Part shown: positions 39,282 to 49,077 of the stretch, in pieces
How positions within the stretch are numbered: the stretch's first letter is position 1
Layout: every line of letters starts with the position of its first letter
NCBI RefSeq assembly: GCF_030376615.1
Contig: NZ_JARRAB010000005.1
Span: 186,001 to 250,000, forward strand
DNA from: Pseudomonas sp. sp1636
GTDB lineage: Bacteria; Pseudomonadota; Gammaproteobacteria; Pseudomonadales; Pseudomonadaceae
DNA length: 64,000 nucleotides
Reading direction: 5' to 3'
The notes under the pieces: generated by a model
What the model was told of the DNA's origin: nothing
What the model saw: the letters and a program-made list of their open reading frames with translations, nothing else
The model's database searches: none
Position numbers and translations under genes: made by a program

Positions 39282-41300
39282 TCAGGTGCGGAAGCGGCTG
39301 ACGTTTTCCTGCAGGGTGTCGGCCAGGTCGCGCAGACGGCTGGCGGTCTGGTGGTTGCTCCCCACGGCCTGGCCGTTTTCCTCGGCCATGCGCGCGATCA
39401 TTTCTACCTGCTGGGCAATTTCGTTGGAAACGCTGCTCTGCTCGCGCAACGCGTTGGAGATTTCTGCCACGGTGGCCTGCACCTGCTCGGCTGCCTCGCG
39501 GATGCGCGACATGGCCTCGCCGGCTTTCTTCGCCCGTGCCACCCCGGCGCCGACTCGTTCCACGCCCTTCTCCATGCCGGCCACCGCGCCCTGGGTGCCC
39601 TGCTGGATGCTCTGCACCATCTCGGAGATTTCCCGTGTCGAGTTGGCCGTGCGTGCCGCCAAATTGCGCACCTCGTCGGCCACCACGGCAAAGCCACGGC
39701 CCTGCTCGCCAGCCCGCGCCGCCTCGATGGCCGCATTGAGCGCCAGCAGGTTGGTCTGCGCGGCGATATCGCCGATCACCCCGACAATGGTGGAGATCTG
39801 CCCGGAGCGCTCGCCCAGTTCTTCGATGGTGCGCGCCGATTCGGCCACCGACACCGCGATCTCGCTGATCTCCTGCACCACCGAGGCCACAATTGCCCCG
39901 CCCTCGCGGGACAGCTCGCCGGAGCGCAGCGCCAGGGCGTCGGCATCGCCGGCACCACGGGCGATGTGCTCGATGCCCACGGTCATCTCCTCCACCGCCG
40001 CGGCCATGCTGGAGGCCGCATCGCTCTGCTTCTGCGAGGCGACATTGATTTGTCCGGAGGCGGCGACCAGATCGCGGGCCGAGTCGGCCACCTGGCTGGA
40101 GTTGTTCTTGATGCCGCCGATTAGCCCGCGCATGGTTTCGGCCATGGAATTGAAGCCGCCGGCAACGAAACGCAGCTCGTCATGCGCCTGCAGCTGAATA
40201 TGGCTGCTCAGATCACCGCCGGCGAGCTTCTCGCTGCCCTCGCGCAGGCAACGGATGCTGGTCATCACCGACAGGTAGGCGCCCATCGACAGGTAGCCGA
40301 TCACCGCCATCACCAGCAAGGCCAACGCCAAGTTGAAGTACAGCACCTGCTGCGCCGCCGCCATGCGCTGCTCCAGCAGTTGGTCGAGGGTCGGCAGCAG
40401 CACGTCGTACATCTGCGCGTAGCCGATGGCGATGCCCGCGGTGGTCATGTCGAAGAACTGCGCCGAGCTGGTGCTCTGGAAGTCGTCCCGCAGCACCATG
40501 CCGTTGACCACCTGCTCCACCGCAGCGATCTTGGCATGCATGGCCGCCACCGCCTGCTGCAGCTGGCTGCGCAGTTCCGGGCGGCGCTCGGCAACCTTGT
40601 TCAGGCCGTCATCCACCTCCGCCATGGCGCCCTTGATTTCTTCGTTGAGCACGATGATCGCCACGCGTTGCGCGTTGTCGGCGCTGCCCTGGGCCAGCAC
40701 GCCCGCGCCACGGGCGCGCAGGCGACCGAAGCGCTCCAGCAGGAGCGGCAGGCGATTGGTCGCAGCGGTCATCAGATAAAAGCTCGCCTCGTCCGGGTCG
40801 AAGCTCAGGCCGTAGGCGTCGGCCAGCTGGATCTGGAACTTCAGCAGGCGGGCGATCAGCAGGGTGTGTGCATCGAAGTTTTCCGCGCGGCTGCGCTGCA
40901 GGCCGTCACGGCGCAGCGCCGCCCAGTCGCTTTCGATCTGCTGCCATTGCGTCAACCGGCGCTTTTCTTCGCTCAGTTCGGCGCGCAGCGCGGCCATGGC
41001 CCGCTCGACATCGGCCTCATGCTCACTGCGGCGGCCCTGCACGGCCGTGTTGCCGCTCAGCAGCATGGACGACAGGCCACGATGCTGCTGGGTCAGCTCG
41101 ACCACCTTAGCCAGCGGACGGGTCAGCGCGGTGGCGACCAGTTCGTTGCGCGAACGCTCAATGGTGCGCTGCAGCTCGCCGGTCAGGCTCCACATCAGGT
41201 TGGCAAAAGCGAGCAGCACCAGCAGACCGATCAGGCCGAACTTGAGCGGGTAATTGAGCCTGTTCATCAAGGCTTCGGCCGGAGCGAATAGCGTTCTCAT
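39282..41300 (-). CDS. Methyl-accepting chemotaxis protein with NIT-like sensor domain
   Basis: 672 residues. TM1 near 18-35 ([17 protein letters not shown]); large periplasmic domain with the [10 protein letters not shown] motif near 74-83 typical of nitrate/nitrite-sensing NIT domains; TM2 near 320-345; HAMP; cytoplasmic signalling domain whose hairpin tip reads [25 protein letters not shown] near 530-554. No C-terminal CheR-binding pentapeptide. Ligand is not known from sequence. ATG 41300 is preceded by AAGGA; a longer start at 41408 is rejected. Confidence 0.92.
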   Translation of the reverse strand: MRTLFAPAEALMNRLNYPLKFGLIGLLVLLAFANLMWSLTGELQRTIERSRNELVATALTRPLAKVVELTQQHRGLSSMLLSGNTAVQGRRSEHEADVERAMAALRAELSEEKRRLTQWQQIESDWAALRRDGLQRSRAENFDAHTLLIARLLKFQIQLADAYGLSFDPDEASFYLMTAATNRLPLLLERFGRLRARGAGVLAQGSADNAQRVAIIVLNEEIKGAMAEVDDGLNKVAERRPELRSQLQQAVAAMHAKIAAVEQVVNGMVLRDDFQSTSSAQFFDMTTAGIAIGYAQMYDVLLPTLDQLLEQRMAAAQQVLYFNLALALLVMAVIGYLSMGAYLSVMTSIRCLREGSEKLAGGDLSSHIQLQAHDELRFVAGGFNSMAETMRGLIGGIKNNSSQVADSARDLVAASGQINVASQKQSDAASSMAAAVEEMTVGIEHIARGAGDADALALRSGELSREGGAIVASVVQEISEIAVSVAESARTIEELGERSGQISTIVGVIGDIAAQTNLLALNAAIEAARAGEQGRGFAVVADEVRNLAARTANSTREISEMVQSIQQGTQGAVAGMEKGVERVGAGVARAKKAGEAMSRIREAAEQVQATVAEISNALREQSSVSNEIAQQVEMIARMAEENGQAVGSNHQTASRLRDLADTLQENVSRFRT

Positions 41301-41499
41301 GGGTGGATCCTTGATAACTGGAAAAGCAGCTGGTGGACACACGACGGAACTTAAGCAAACAACAGGCCAATCTCGGCCTGTAAGAAGCTGTCGGCAGGTG
41401 GCGCGCAATACCTGACAGCATTAATCGGAAAGGGCGAGCTGTCCCTGATTACAGTCAAGCCAAAGGAGCATTCAGGGGCAGGTCGCGGTGTCGCTGTTG

Positions 41500-42078
41500 T
41501 TAGGGGGCCGCGTCGGGCCATTCGCAGAAACAACCTAGCGCCATGGTGTTGCTGGCGTTGACCGCGCGCCCGCTGCTCAGGGCTTCGAGAATCGGCTCGA
41601 TGACACTGTTGCTCGAATTGCAGGTGAGTCCTTCGCTGTAGGGGCCGAAATAGGCCAGCTGGCCCTGTTTGTCCCAGATCGCCACTGCTGGGCTGGCCGG
41701 TATGCCGGCGCTGCCGGGGAGCGGGGCCAGGGCCTGCATGGCGCTCAGGCTGGCCGGCAACTGGCCCTTGCTGCCAGGCTTTTGCACGGCATGGAAGTTC
41801 ACGCCCAGGGGGCCGAAGCGCTTGATCAGTTCGGCCAGGTGTTGCTGGTTGCCGATGCTGCACGGGCAGGCTGGATCCCAGAAATGCACCAGGCGGATCG
41901 GTCCGGGGCCGGCCAGTTCGGCGGGCAGGCGCAGTTCGTCGCCGGCAAACAGTGCGGTTTGCTGGTCGAATGTGCGCACATAGCGCGCCTCGAACCACCG
42001 GAAGGCCGCGAACATGGCCGCGATCCAGATCAGCGTGATGAGGCTGGCGAGCAGGGTCTTGCGGCTGAGCTGGGGCAT
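41500..42078 (-). CDS. Membrane-anchored thioredoxin-fold protein (DUF6436-like)
   Basis: 192 residues: one N-terminal helix (LLASLITLIWIAAMFAAFRWF) then a periplasmic thioredoxin-like domain, LVHFWDPACPCSIGN near 69-83, with CPC in place of CxxC. IWDKQGQLAYFGPYSEG is also thioredoxin-like. Three more cysteines lie in the C-terminal region (LTCNSS, LGCFCEW). Probably redox-active in the periplasm; family number recalled with moderate certainty. Confidence 0.75.
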   Translation of the reverse strand: MPQLSRKTLLASLITLIWIAAMFAAFRWFEARYVRTFDQQTALFAGDELRLPAELAGPGPIRLVHFWDPACPCSIGNQQHLAELIKRFGPLGVNFHAVQKPGSKGQLPASLSAMQALAPLPGSAGIPASPAVAIWDKQGQLAYFGPYSEGLTCNSSNSVIEPILEALSSGRAVNASNTMALGCFCEWPDAAP

Positions 42079-42190
42079 GGCACGATCGGTAGGTAAAAGG
42101 ACGCCTAGCTTGCCATGATCGGCCGGGCAGCAGAATATCTTTAACCGGCCGCGTGGCTGTACATGCACCGCGGGAAGCCCGCCTGATTGG

Positions 42191-43135
42191 ATGGAAAGCT
42201 TTATGCCAGAACGTTTTCAGCCCGCCGACCTGGTCGCCAATCTGCGACCCTTGGCCGCAGCGACGACGGCTCTGCCGCACGAACAGGCGTACCGGCGTTT
42301 CTACGGTTTCGAGCAGTTGCCGAGCAAGGGCCGTCTGCTCGGTTATTTTCAGGTCGGCGATTATCGGATTGCCGCCCAGGTCTGGTGGCCGCAGGCGCCG
42401 CGCGCCACCTTGCTGTTGATTCATGGCTATTACGACCACAGCGGCCTGTATCGCCATGTGATCGAGTGGGCGCTCGGCCTGGGATTTGCCGTGCTGGCCA
42501 TCGACCTGCCGGGGCATGGCCTGTCCAGCGGTGCGCGCGCCAGTATTGACGACTTCGCCGAGTATCAGTTGGTGCTGCAGGGCGCGCTGGAGCAGGCCGC
42601 CGCCCTCGATTTGCCGCAGCCCTGGCACCTGTGCGGACAAAGTACCGGCGGCGCCATCCTGATCGACTACCTGTTGACCGGGAAACCCGCGCCCGAAGTG
42701 GGCGAAACCATTCTGCTGGCGCCGCTGGTGAGGCCTCGGGCCTGGAACTGGTCGCAGCTCAGCTATCGGCTGTTGAAGCCCTTTGTCCGCGAGGTGCCAC
42801 GGCGCTTCAGCGATAACTCGAGCGACCCCGATTTTATCGACTTCGTGCACAACCGCGATCCCTTGCAGCCGCGCAGCCTGCCAACCGCCTGGGTCGGCGC
42901 CTTGAGCCAATGGGTGCCGCGCATCGAGGGGGCGCCACGCAGCGCGCGCAGCCCGCTGATCATCCAGGGCGAAGCGGACATGACCGTGGACTGGCAGTAC
43001 AACCTCGAGCTGTTGCAGGACAAGTTCGCCGCGCCCGAGATTTTCCGCCTGGCCGAGGCGCGCCATCACCTGGCCAACGAGTCACCGGCCTTGCGTCGGC
43101 GTTATTTCGATTTTCTCAGTGAGCGGCTGGCCTGA
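42191..43135 (+). CDS. Alpha/beta hydrolase, lysophospholipase-like
   Basis: 314 residues. LLIHGYYDHSGLYRHVIEWALG near 75-96 is the oxyanion region, LAIDLPGHGLSSGARASIDDF near 103-123 follows, nucleophile Ser in CGQSTGGAIL near 151-160, and the terminal His in ARHHLANES. The set suggests serine esterase or monoacylglycerol-lipase-type activity in the cytoplasm. ATG 42203 is an alternative start, four codons in. Confidence 0.85.
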   Translation: MESFMPERFQPADLVANLRPLAAATTALPHEQAYRRFYGFEQLPSKGRLLGYFQVGDYRIAAQVWWPQAPRATLLLIHGYYDHSGLYRHVIEWALGLGFAVLAIDLPGHGLSSGARASIDDFAEYQLVLQGALEQAAALDLPQPWHLCGQSTGGAILIDYLLTGKPAPEVGETILLAPLVRPRAWNWSQLSYRLLKPFVREVPRRFSDNSSDPDFIDFVHNRDPLQPRSLPTAWVGALSQWVPRIEGAPRSARSPLIIQGEADMTVDWQYNLELLQDKFAAPEIFRLAEARHHLANESPALRRRYFDFLSERLA

Positions 43136-43157
43136 GGGCAATCCGCCGCGACGTCCG

Positions 43158-43925
43158 TCAGATCCCCTGCGGAGCAGGCTCCAGATTGGTGCTGCTCTGG
43201 CCCACGGCCAGGCCGGCGCGGATTGCCGCCAGGGCGGCCAGGTAGTAGGCCTGGCCCTCTGGCGACTGGGCGAAGCCGACAAATTCTTCCAGCTCCGGGT
43301 CGGACAGTTCGCGGTAGACGTGCAGCAAGGTGTTGTCCAGATCCGTGCCTATCTGTTCCATCAGGCGCTGGCGCTGGCTGTTGAGCAAGCTCTGGGCGCC
43401 ATCGCCACCGAATAGGCCGGGGAGCATCTGGCTGAGGCTGTCGGCCGCGACACCGGCCAGGGCCAGGCTGACTTCGGCGCCGGCTTCCTTGGCCGGCAAC
43501 GCCTGGGCCAGGTGGCGGATCAGCAGGCGACGAGTGGCACTGGCGTCGATACGTGGCAAACCCTCGGCATGTTGGGCCAATTGATCGCGGTGGGTGGCGA
43601 GCAGTTCGGCGGCGACCACCTTACGCCCCAGTTCAGACTGGAAAAACTGCAGGGCGGGCAGTGGGTCGAGGAGATTCTGTCGCAGGCTCTGCTGCGCGCG
43701 GCGATCGATCGCCAGCGGGGCGAAGCGCTGGTTGCTGTTGTTCACCAGCGCCTGATAGACCGCTGGCGGCAGGCTGCTGCGATAGCGCGCCTGTGCGGCG
43801 CTCAGGGCGTCGTTGAAGTGCGCGCGCTGCTGCGGCCAGCCAGCTGCCTGATACAACTGGATTTGCGCGTCTGCCAGGCTCGGCAGGCTGAGGAACAACA
43901 GCAAAACTATGGATAGGACGCGCAT
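43158..43925 (-). CDS. DUF2059 family periplasmic protein
   Basis: 255 residues: signal peptide MRVLSIVLLLFLSLPSLADA and the C-terminal DUF2059 motif ELSDPELEEFVGFAQSPEGQAYY near 209-231. All-helical content otherwise. Function unknown in the family. Convergent with the hydrolase gene (22-base gap). Confidence 0.82.
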   Translation of the reverse strand: MRVLSIVLLLFLSLPSLADAQIQLYQAAGWPQQRAHFNDALSAAQARYRSSLPPAVYQALVNNSNQRFAPLAIDRRAQQSLRQNLLDPLPALQFFQSELGRKVVAAELLATHRDQLAQHAEGLPRIDASATRRLLIRHLAQALPAKEAGAEVSLALAGVAADSLSQMLPGLFGGDGAQSLLNSQRQRLMEQIGTDLDNTLLHVYRELSDPELEEFVGFAQSPEGQAYYLAALAAIRAGLAVGQSSTNLEPAPQGI

Positions 43926-44010
43926 ACAGACTCCGGTCTAGCGGGCGACTATTTTCGATGGCTTGGCGGGGCTTGTCGAGGCATAGCCCACAGCTGATAG
44001 AATCGCCGGC

Positions 44011-44631
44011 ATGTCTACTTCAACCCATTCTGCACTGTTAGCGCGCATCGTCGACGACCTGGCCGAACACGGCTGGTCGTTGCAGCCGCTGTTCGCTCCA
44101 CCACTGTTGACCCTCGAATTGGCCGATGAGTGCCGCAAACGTGCCGCGCAAGGCGATCTGACCCCTGCCGGCGTCGGTCGCGGCAGCTCTCAGGAAGTGC
44201 GCGAAGGGGTGCGTGGCGATCGCATTCAATGGTTGGACGCGGGCTTCTCGCCGGCCTGCGACCGCTATCTGGGGCTGCTCGACGAGCTGCGGTTGGCGCT
44301 CAATCGCGAGCTCTATCTGGGGCTGGAGGATTGCGAGTGCCACTTCGCCCTGTACCCGCCTGGTGCCTTCTACCAGAAGCATGTCGATCGCTTCCGCGAC
44401 GACGACCGCCGCGCGGTGTCGGCGGTGTTCTATCTCAACCCGGATTGGCAGCCCGAGCAGGGCGGCGCCCTGCGTCTGTATCTGGCCGACGGCACGACCC
44501 GCGAGGTACTCCCCGAGGCGGGCAGCCTGCTGGTTTTCCGCTCTGCCGACCTGCCCCATGAAGTGCTGCCGGCCAGCCGCGAGCGCTTGTCGCTGACCGG
44601 CTGGTTCCGTCGCCGCGGCGGCATCCTGTAG
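44011..44631 (+). CDS. 2-oxoglutarate/Fe(II)-dependent oxygenase (prolyl 4-hydroxylase-like)
   Basis: 206-residue double-stranded beta-helix enzyme. Fe ligands: His and Asp in YQKHVDRFRDD near 126-136, distal His in DLPHEVLPASRERLSLTGWF near 183-202, where the Arg binds 2-oxoglutarate. Related to the SM-20/Ofd group. Substrate is likely a protein, by family. The stop is directly followed by the DUF523 leader. Confidence 0.88.
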   Translation: MSTSTHSALLARIVDDLAEHGWSLQPLFAPPLLTLELADECRKRAAQGDLTPAGVGRGSSQEVREGVRGDRIQWLDAGFSPACDRYLGLLDELRLALNRELYLGLEDCECHFALYPPGAFYQKHVDRFRDDDRRAVSAVFYLNPDWQPEQGGALRLYLADGTTREVLPEAGSLLVFRSADLPHEVLPASRERLSLTGWFRRRGGIL

Positions 44632-44664
44632 TTGCGGCAGTGCCCTGAATCGGGCGGAGGAGCC

Positions 44665-45156
44665 ATGCACAAAGTTCTGGTCAGTCGTTGCCTGCTCGGC
44701 CAGCGCGTGCGCTACGACGGCGGCGCCCACGGCCCCTTCGCGCTGCTTCAGCGCTGGCAGGCCGAGGGCCGCGTGGTCGCGCTCTGCCCGGAAGTCGCCG
44801 GCGGACTGCCGACGCCACGAGCTGCGGCGGAAATCCCCGCTGGCCAGGGCGCGCAGGTGCTCGACGGGCTGGTGCCGGTGGTGACCATCGATGGCGACGA
44901 CGTCAGCGCGGCCTTTATCGCCGGCGCCGAACAGGCGTTGGCGCTGGTCAGGCAGCACGGCATCCGCTTGGCGCTGCTCAAGGCGCGCAGCCCGTCGTGC
45001 GGCAACCGGGAGAACTACGACGGCAGTTTTAGCGGGACGCAAGTCGCCGGTGAAGGCGTGACCGCCGCCGCCTTGCGCCGCGCCGGGGTGCAGGTATTCA
45101 GCGAGGAAGAGTTGCCCGCCGCCGAGGCGGCGTTAAGGGGCTTGGAGCAGGTGTAG
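44665..45156 (+). CDS. DUF523 family protein
   Basis: 163 residues with KVLVSRCLLGQRVRYDGG at the start, ALCPEVAGGLPTPRAAAEI near 38-56 and LLKARSPSCGNRE near 103-115, all family signatures with three conserved cysteines. Function unknown. Start at 44665 follows GGAGG; an earlier start at 44632 overlaps the oxygenase stop and lacks family match. Confidence 0.85.
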   Translation: MHKVLVSRCLLGQRVRYDGGAHGPFALLQRWQAEGRVVALCPEVAGGLPTPRAAAEIPAGQGAQVLDGLVPVVTIDGDDVSAAFIAGAEQALALVRQHGIRLALLKARSPSCGNRENYDGSFSGTQVAGEGVTAAALRRAGVQVFSEEELPAAEAALRGLEQV

Positions 45157-45262
45157 GGTGTTGCCGGTGGTTGGCTTACGCGGTGCGGGAAAATCGCGGC
45201 GTCTGTGGGTAACCGACCGGCGGCGCTGATCCAGCCTAGGTTTGCATCCGTTCTGCGCGGAC

Positions 45263-45289
45263 AAAAAAGGGAAGCCGAAGCTTCCCTTT
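45263..45289 (-). terminator. Terminator of serA
   Basis: On minus, AAAGGGAAGC-TTCG-GCTTCCCTTT (45289-45266) with a stable TTCG loop is followed by TTT. It lies 18 bases beyond the serA stop. Confidence 0.9.
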
Positions 45290-45306
45290 GCATGGCGCGC
45301 CAGCCG

Positions 45307-46536
45307 TTAGAACAGCACGCGGCTGCGGATGGTGCCGTGGACGTGTTGCAGCTTCTCCAGCGCCAGGTCGGAGTAGTCGGCGTCGACGTCGATCACCACA
45401 TAGCCGACCTTGTCGTTGGTCTGCAGGAATTGGCCGGAGATGTTGATGTTGTTCTCGGCGAACACCTGGTTGATCTTGCTCATCACGCCCGGCACGTTCT
45501 CGTGAATGTGCAACAGGCGATGCTTGCCCGGGTGCGCCGGCAGGGCCACTTCGGGGAAGTTGACCGAGGACACCGAGGTGCCGTTGTCGCTGTACTTGAC
45601 CAGCTTCTCCGCCACTTCCAGGCCGATATTGGCCTGGGCTTCGGCAGTCGAGCCGCCGATGTGCGGGGTCAGAATCACCCGATCCAGGCCGCGCAGCGGG
45701 CTGGCGAACTCTTCGTCGTTGGATTTGGGTTCGACCGGGAACACGTCGATGGCGGCACCGATCAGGTGTTCGTCCTTGATCGCGGCGGCCAGGTGCTCCA
45801 GTTCGACCACGGTGCCGCGGGCGGCGTTGATCAGGATGCCGCCTTTCTTCATCGCGCGGATTTCCTTCTCGCCGATCATCCACTGGGTGGACGGCAGCTC
45901 CGGCACGTGCAGGGAGACGATGTCGCACAGGCCCAGCAGGTCATGCAGCTTGGCGATCTGGGTGGCGTTGCCCAGCGGCAGCTTGGTCACGGTGTCGTAG
46001 AAGAACACCTGCATGCCGAGGGCTTCGGCCAGTACCGAGAGCTGGGTGCCGATCGAGCCGTAGCCGACGATGCCGAGCTTCTTGCCGCGAATCTCGAAGG
46101 AGTTGGCCGCGCTCTTGATCCAGCCGCCACGGTGGCAGGAGGCGTTCTTTTCCGGAATGCCGCGCAGCAGCAGGATGGCCTGGGCCAGCACCAGTTCGGC
46201 CACCGAGCGGGTGTTCGAGTAGGGCGCGTTGAATACCGCGATGCCGCGTTCACGGGCCGCGTCGAGGTCGACCTGATTGGTGCCGATGCAGAAACAGCCA
46301 ACCGCCACCAGCTTGCTCGCGCAATCGAAGACCTCGGCGGTCAACTGGGTACGCGAGCGGATGCCGATGAAGTGCGCGTCGGCGATCTTTTCTTTCAGCT
46401 CGTCGTCGGACAGTGCGCCCTTGTGGTACTCGATGTTGCTGTAGCCGGCCGCCTTCAGGGTGTCCACGGCATTCTGGTGGACGCCTTCGAGAAGAAGGAA
46501 CTTGATCTTGCTCTTGTCGAGAGAGGTCTTGCTCAT
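45307..46536 (-). CDS. serA: D-3-phosphoglycerate dehydrogenase
   Basis: 409 residues. NAD domain GKKLGIVGYGSIGTQLSVLAEALGMQVFFYD near 150-180; catalytic Arg in INAARGTVVE, Glu and His in LTPHIGGSTAEAQ near 292-304; C-terminal ACT domain opening RLLHIHENVPGVMSKIN. It makes 3-phosphohydroxypyruvate and is inhibited by serine. E. coli-type SerA also reduces 2-oxoglutarate to D-2-hydroxyglutarate. Divergent from the FAD dehydrogenase that can recycle that product. ATG at 46536 chosen by family alignment. Confidence 0.95.
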   Translation of the reverse strand: MSKTSLDKSKIKFLLLEGVHQNAVDTLKAAGYSNIEYHKGALSDDELKEKIADAHFIGIRSRTQLTAEVFDCASKLVAVGCFCIGTNQVDLDAARERGIAVFNAPYSNTRSVAELVLAQAILLLRGIPEKNASCHRGGWIKSAANSFEIRGKKLGIVGYGSIGTQLSVLAEALGMQVFFYDTVTKLPLGNATQIAKLHDLLGLCDIVSLHVPELPSTQWMIGEKEIRAMKKGGILINAARGTVVELEHLAAAIKDEHLIGAAIDVFPVEPKSNDEEFASPLRGLDRVILTPHIGGSTAEAQANIGLEVAEKLVKYSDNGTSVSSVNFPEVALPAHPGKHRLLHIHENVPGVMSKINQVFAENNINISGQFLQTNDKVGYVVIDVDADYSDLALEKLQHVHGTIRSRVLF

Positions 46537-46724
46537 CGGAGTACCTGTTGTCCCACAAAATAGTGTCAGGAGAGGCGTCAGCGGCAGTGCTGACCGAACC
46601 CGGCAAATCGGCGCGAGGGGCACGGTTCACGGGATGCGTATGCTAGCATGATCTTCTTTTTCCATGCTCGGTTGCGACCTGAATGGTTCTCAGGGCGACC
46701 ATGAATCGTTTGAGAGTTCACTTG

Positions 46725-48119
46725 ATGACCACTGCTGCCCTGATCGAAGAGCTGAAGACCCTGGTTGAGCCCGGCAAGGTGCTGACCGATGCCGACTCCC
46801 TCAATGCCTATGGCAAGGATTGGACCAAGCATTTCGCCCCGGCCCCCAGCGCCATCGCCTTTCCCAAGAGCATCGAGCAGGTGCAGGCGATCGTCCGTTG
46901 GGCCAACCGGCACAAGGTCGCCCTGGTGCCGTCGGGCGGGCGCACCGGGTTGTCGGCCGCTGCCGTCGCCGCCAACGGCGAGGTGGTGGTGGCCTTCGAC
47001 TACATGAACCAGATTCTCGGGTTCAACCCATTCGACCGCAGCGTGGTCTGTCAGCCGGGGGTGGTGACCAAGCAGTTGCAGCTGTTCGCCGAAGAGCAGG
47101 GGCTGTACTACCCGGTGGATTTCGCCTCCAGCGGCTCGAGCCAGCTGGGCGGCAATATCGGCACCAATGCCGGCGGGATCAAGGTGATCCGCTACGGCAT
47201 GACCCGCAACTGGGTGGCCGGCCTGAAGGTGGTCACCGGCACCGGCGAGCTGCTGGAGCTGAACAAGGATCTGATCAAGAACGCCACCGGCTACGACCTG
47301 CGCCAGCTGTTCATCGGCGCCGAAGGCACCCTGGGCTTCGTGGTCGAGGCCACCATGCGCCTCGATCGCGCGCCGCAGAACCTCACCGCGATGGTGCTCG
47401 GCGCCGCCGATTTCGATTCGATCATGCCGGTGCTGCACGCCTTCCAGAACAAGCTGGATCTGACCGCGTTCGAGTTCTTCTCCGACAAGGCCCTGGCCAA
47501 GGTCATGGGCCGCGGCGACGTGCCGGCGCCGTTCGAGACCGAGTGCCCGTTCTATGCGCTGCTGGAGTTCGAGGCGACCAGCGAGGCGGTGGCCGAGGCG
47601 GCCCTGGCCACCTTCGAGCATTGCGTCGAGCAGGGCTGGGTGCTGGATGGGGTGATGAGCCAGAGCGAGCAACAGCTGCAGAACCTGTGGAAGCTGCGCG
47701 AGTACATCTCCGAGACTATCAGCCACTGGACTCCGTACAAGAACGACATCTCGGTCACCGTATCGAAAGTGCCGGCCTTCCTCCACGATATCGACGCCAT
47801 CGTCGCCGAGCACTACCCGGATTTCGAGATCGTCTGGTTCGGCCACATCGGCGACGGCAATCTGCACCTGAACATCCTCAAGCCGGAAAACCTGTCCAAG
47901 GACGAATTCTTCGCCAAGTGCGCCACGGTCAACCAGTGGGTGTTCGAAACCGTGCAGAAGTACGACGGCTCGATCAGCGCCGAACATGGCGTGGGCATGA
48001 CCAAGCGCGATTACCTGCATTACAGCCGCTCGGAAGCCGAGATCGCCTACATGCAGGCGATCAAGGCGGTGTTCGATCCGAACGGCATCATGAACCCCGG
48101 CAAGATATTCCCGCTTTGA
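46725..48119 (+). CDS. FAD-dependent D-2-hydroxyglutarate dehydrogenase
   Basis: 464 residues, VAO-type FAD fold: ALVPSGGRTGLSAAAVA near 66-82, GTNAGGIKVIRYGMTRNWV near 146-164, GAEGTLGFVVEATMRL near 201-216, and C-terminal WFGHIGDGNLHLNI and SAEHGVGMTKRDYL. It oxidises D-2-hydroxyglutarate to 2-oxoglutarate with electrons to an acceptor. The divergent pairing with serA fits the demonstrated coupling in Pseudomonas, where removing D-2-hydroxyglutarate drives serine synthesis. ATG 46725 matches the family start. Confidence 0.92.
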   Translation: MTTAALIEELKTLVEPGKVLTDADSLNAYGKDWTKHFAPAPSAIAFPKSIEQVQAIVRWANRHKVALVPSGGRTGLSAAAVAANGEVVVAFDYMNQILGFNPFDRSVVCQPGVVTKQLQLFAEEQGLYYPVDFASSGSSQLGGNIGTNAGGIKVIRYGMTRNWVAGLKVVTGTGELLELNKDLIKNATGYDLRQLFIGAEGTLGFVVEATMRLDRAPQNLTAMVLGAADFDSIMPVLHAFQNKLDLTAFEFFSDKALAKVMGRGDVPAPFETECPFYALLEFEATSEAVAEAALATFEHCVEQGWVLDGVMSQSEQQLQNLWKLREYISETISHWTPYKNDISVTVSKVPAFLHDIDAIVAEHYPDFEIVWFGHIGDGNLHLNILKPENLSKDEFFAKCATVNQWVFETVQKYDGSISAEHGVGMTKRDYLHYSRSEAEIAYMQAIKAVFDPNGIMNPGKIFPL

Positions 48120-48135
48120 CTGGCACCAATCATCT

Positions 48136-48205
48136 GTAGCCCGGATAAGCCTGGCGCAATCCGGGACGGCAGCTTCCCGGATTGCGCTGCGCTTATCCGG
48201 GCTAC
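48136..48205. repeat. REP-like nested inverted repeat
   Basis: Outer arms GTAGCCCGGATAAGC (48136-48150) and GCTTATCCGGGCTAC (48191-48205); inner arms GCGCAATCCGGG (48154-48165) and CCCGGATTGCGC (48176-48187). Both are perfect, so a cruciform is possible. A common pseudomonad intergenic element. Confidence 0.9.
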
Positions 48206-48309
48206 GAGATCAGGCCGCGAGAGGCGGGCATGATCGTCCTACAAGGCACACTCTCACAAAGAGCCGCGCAGCGCATTCCCATGTACCGCATTCCCATAAG
48301 GAGTCGCCC

Positions 48310-48975
48310 ATGAGTTACCAGCACCAGTATGTCGACGGCACCCACATCCATTTCCCCATGGGCAAGGTGGTGTGCATCGGCCGCAACTATGCCGAACATG
48401 CCAAGGAACTGAACAACCCAGTGCCGAGCGAGCCGTTGCTGTTTATCAAGGCCGGCAGCTGCGTGGTGCCGCTGGACGAGGGTTTTGTCATCCCCGACGA
48501 GCGTGGTGCGGTGCATTACGAGGCGGAAATTGCCGTGCTGATCGGCAAGCCGTTGTCGCGCACGCCGAATGCCGAAGAGGTGCTGGACGCGATTTCCGGC
48601 TTCGCCCCGGCCCTCGACCTGACCCTGCGCGAGCTGCAGGCCGCGCTCAAGGAGAAGGGCTACCCCTGGGAAATCGCCAAGTCGTTCGACGGTGCCTGTG
48701 TGCTGGCGCCCTTCGTGCCGGGCGATGCGCTGGAAGACTTGAGCGATATCGGCATTCGCCTGAGCATCAACGGCGAAGTGCGCCAGGACGGCAACAGCCG
48801 TGACATGCTCAACCCGATCCTGCCGATGATCCAGCACATCGCCGGCCACTTCAGCCTGCAACCGGGCGACGTGATTCTCACCGGTACGCCGGTGGGGGTC
48901 GGGCCGTTGCACAAGGGCGACGAGCTGACGCTTGAGTTGCTCGGCCATTCGCGCTTCGTCAGCCGCGTGCTGTAA
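48310..48975 (+). CDS. Fumarylacetoacetate hydrolase family protein
   Basis: 221 residues of the YcgM/FAHD1 type: KVVCIGRNYAEHAKELNNPVPSEPLLFIK near 18-46, metal ligands in HYEAEIAVLIG near 74-84, and GDVILTGTPVGVGPL near 190-204. FAHD1-type proteins decarboxylate oxaloacetate or hydrolyse acylpyruvates. RBS AAGGAG precedes the ATG. Confidence 0.9.
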   Translation: MSYQHQYVDGTHIHFPMGKVVCIGRNYAEHAKELNNPVPSEPLLFIKAGSCVVPLDEGFVIPDERGAVHYEAEIAVLIGKPLSRTPNAEEVLDAISGFAPALDLTLRELQAALKEKGYPWEIAKSFDGACVLAPFVPGDALEDLSDIGIRLSINGEVRQDGNSRDMLNPILPMIQHIAGHFSLQPGDVILTGTPVGVGPLHKGDELTLELLGHSRFVSRVL

Positions 48976-49077
48976 CGGGCCATGCATTTGCGGGGCGCCT
49001 GGAGGCGTCCCTCGCGGTAATCGAACTTCAAGCCTGGTTGCTAGTCTGACGACCACCGCTTTCTTGAGTCGTGCCCG

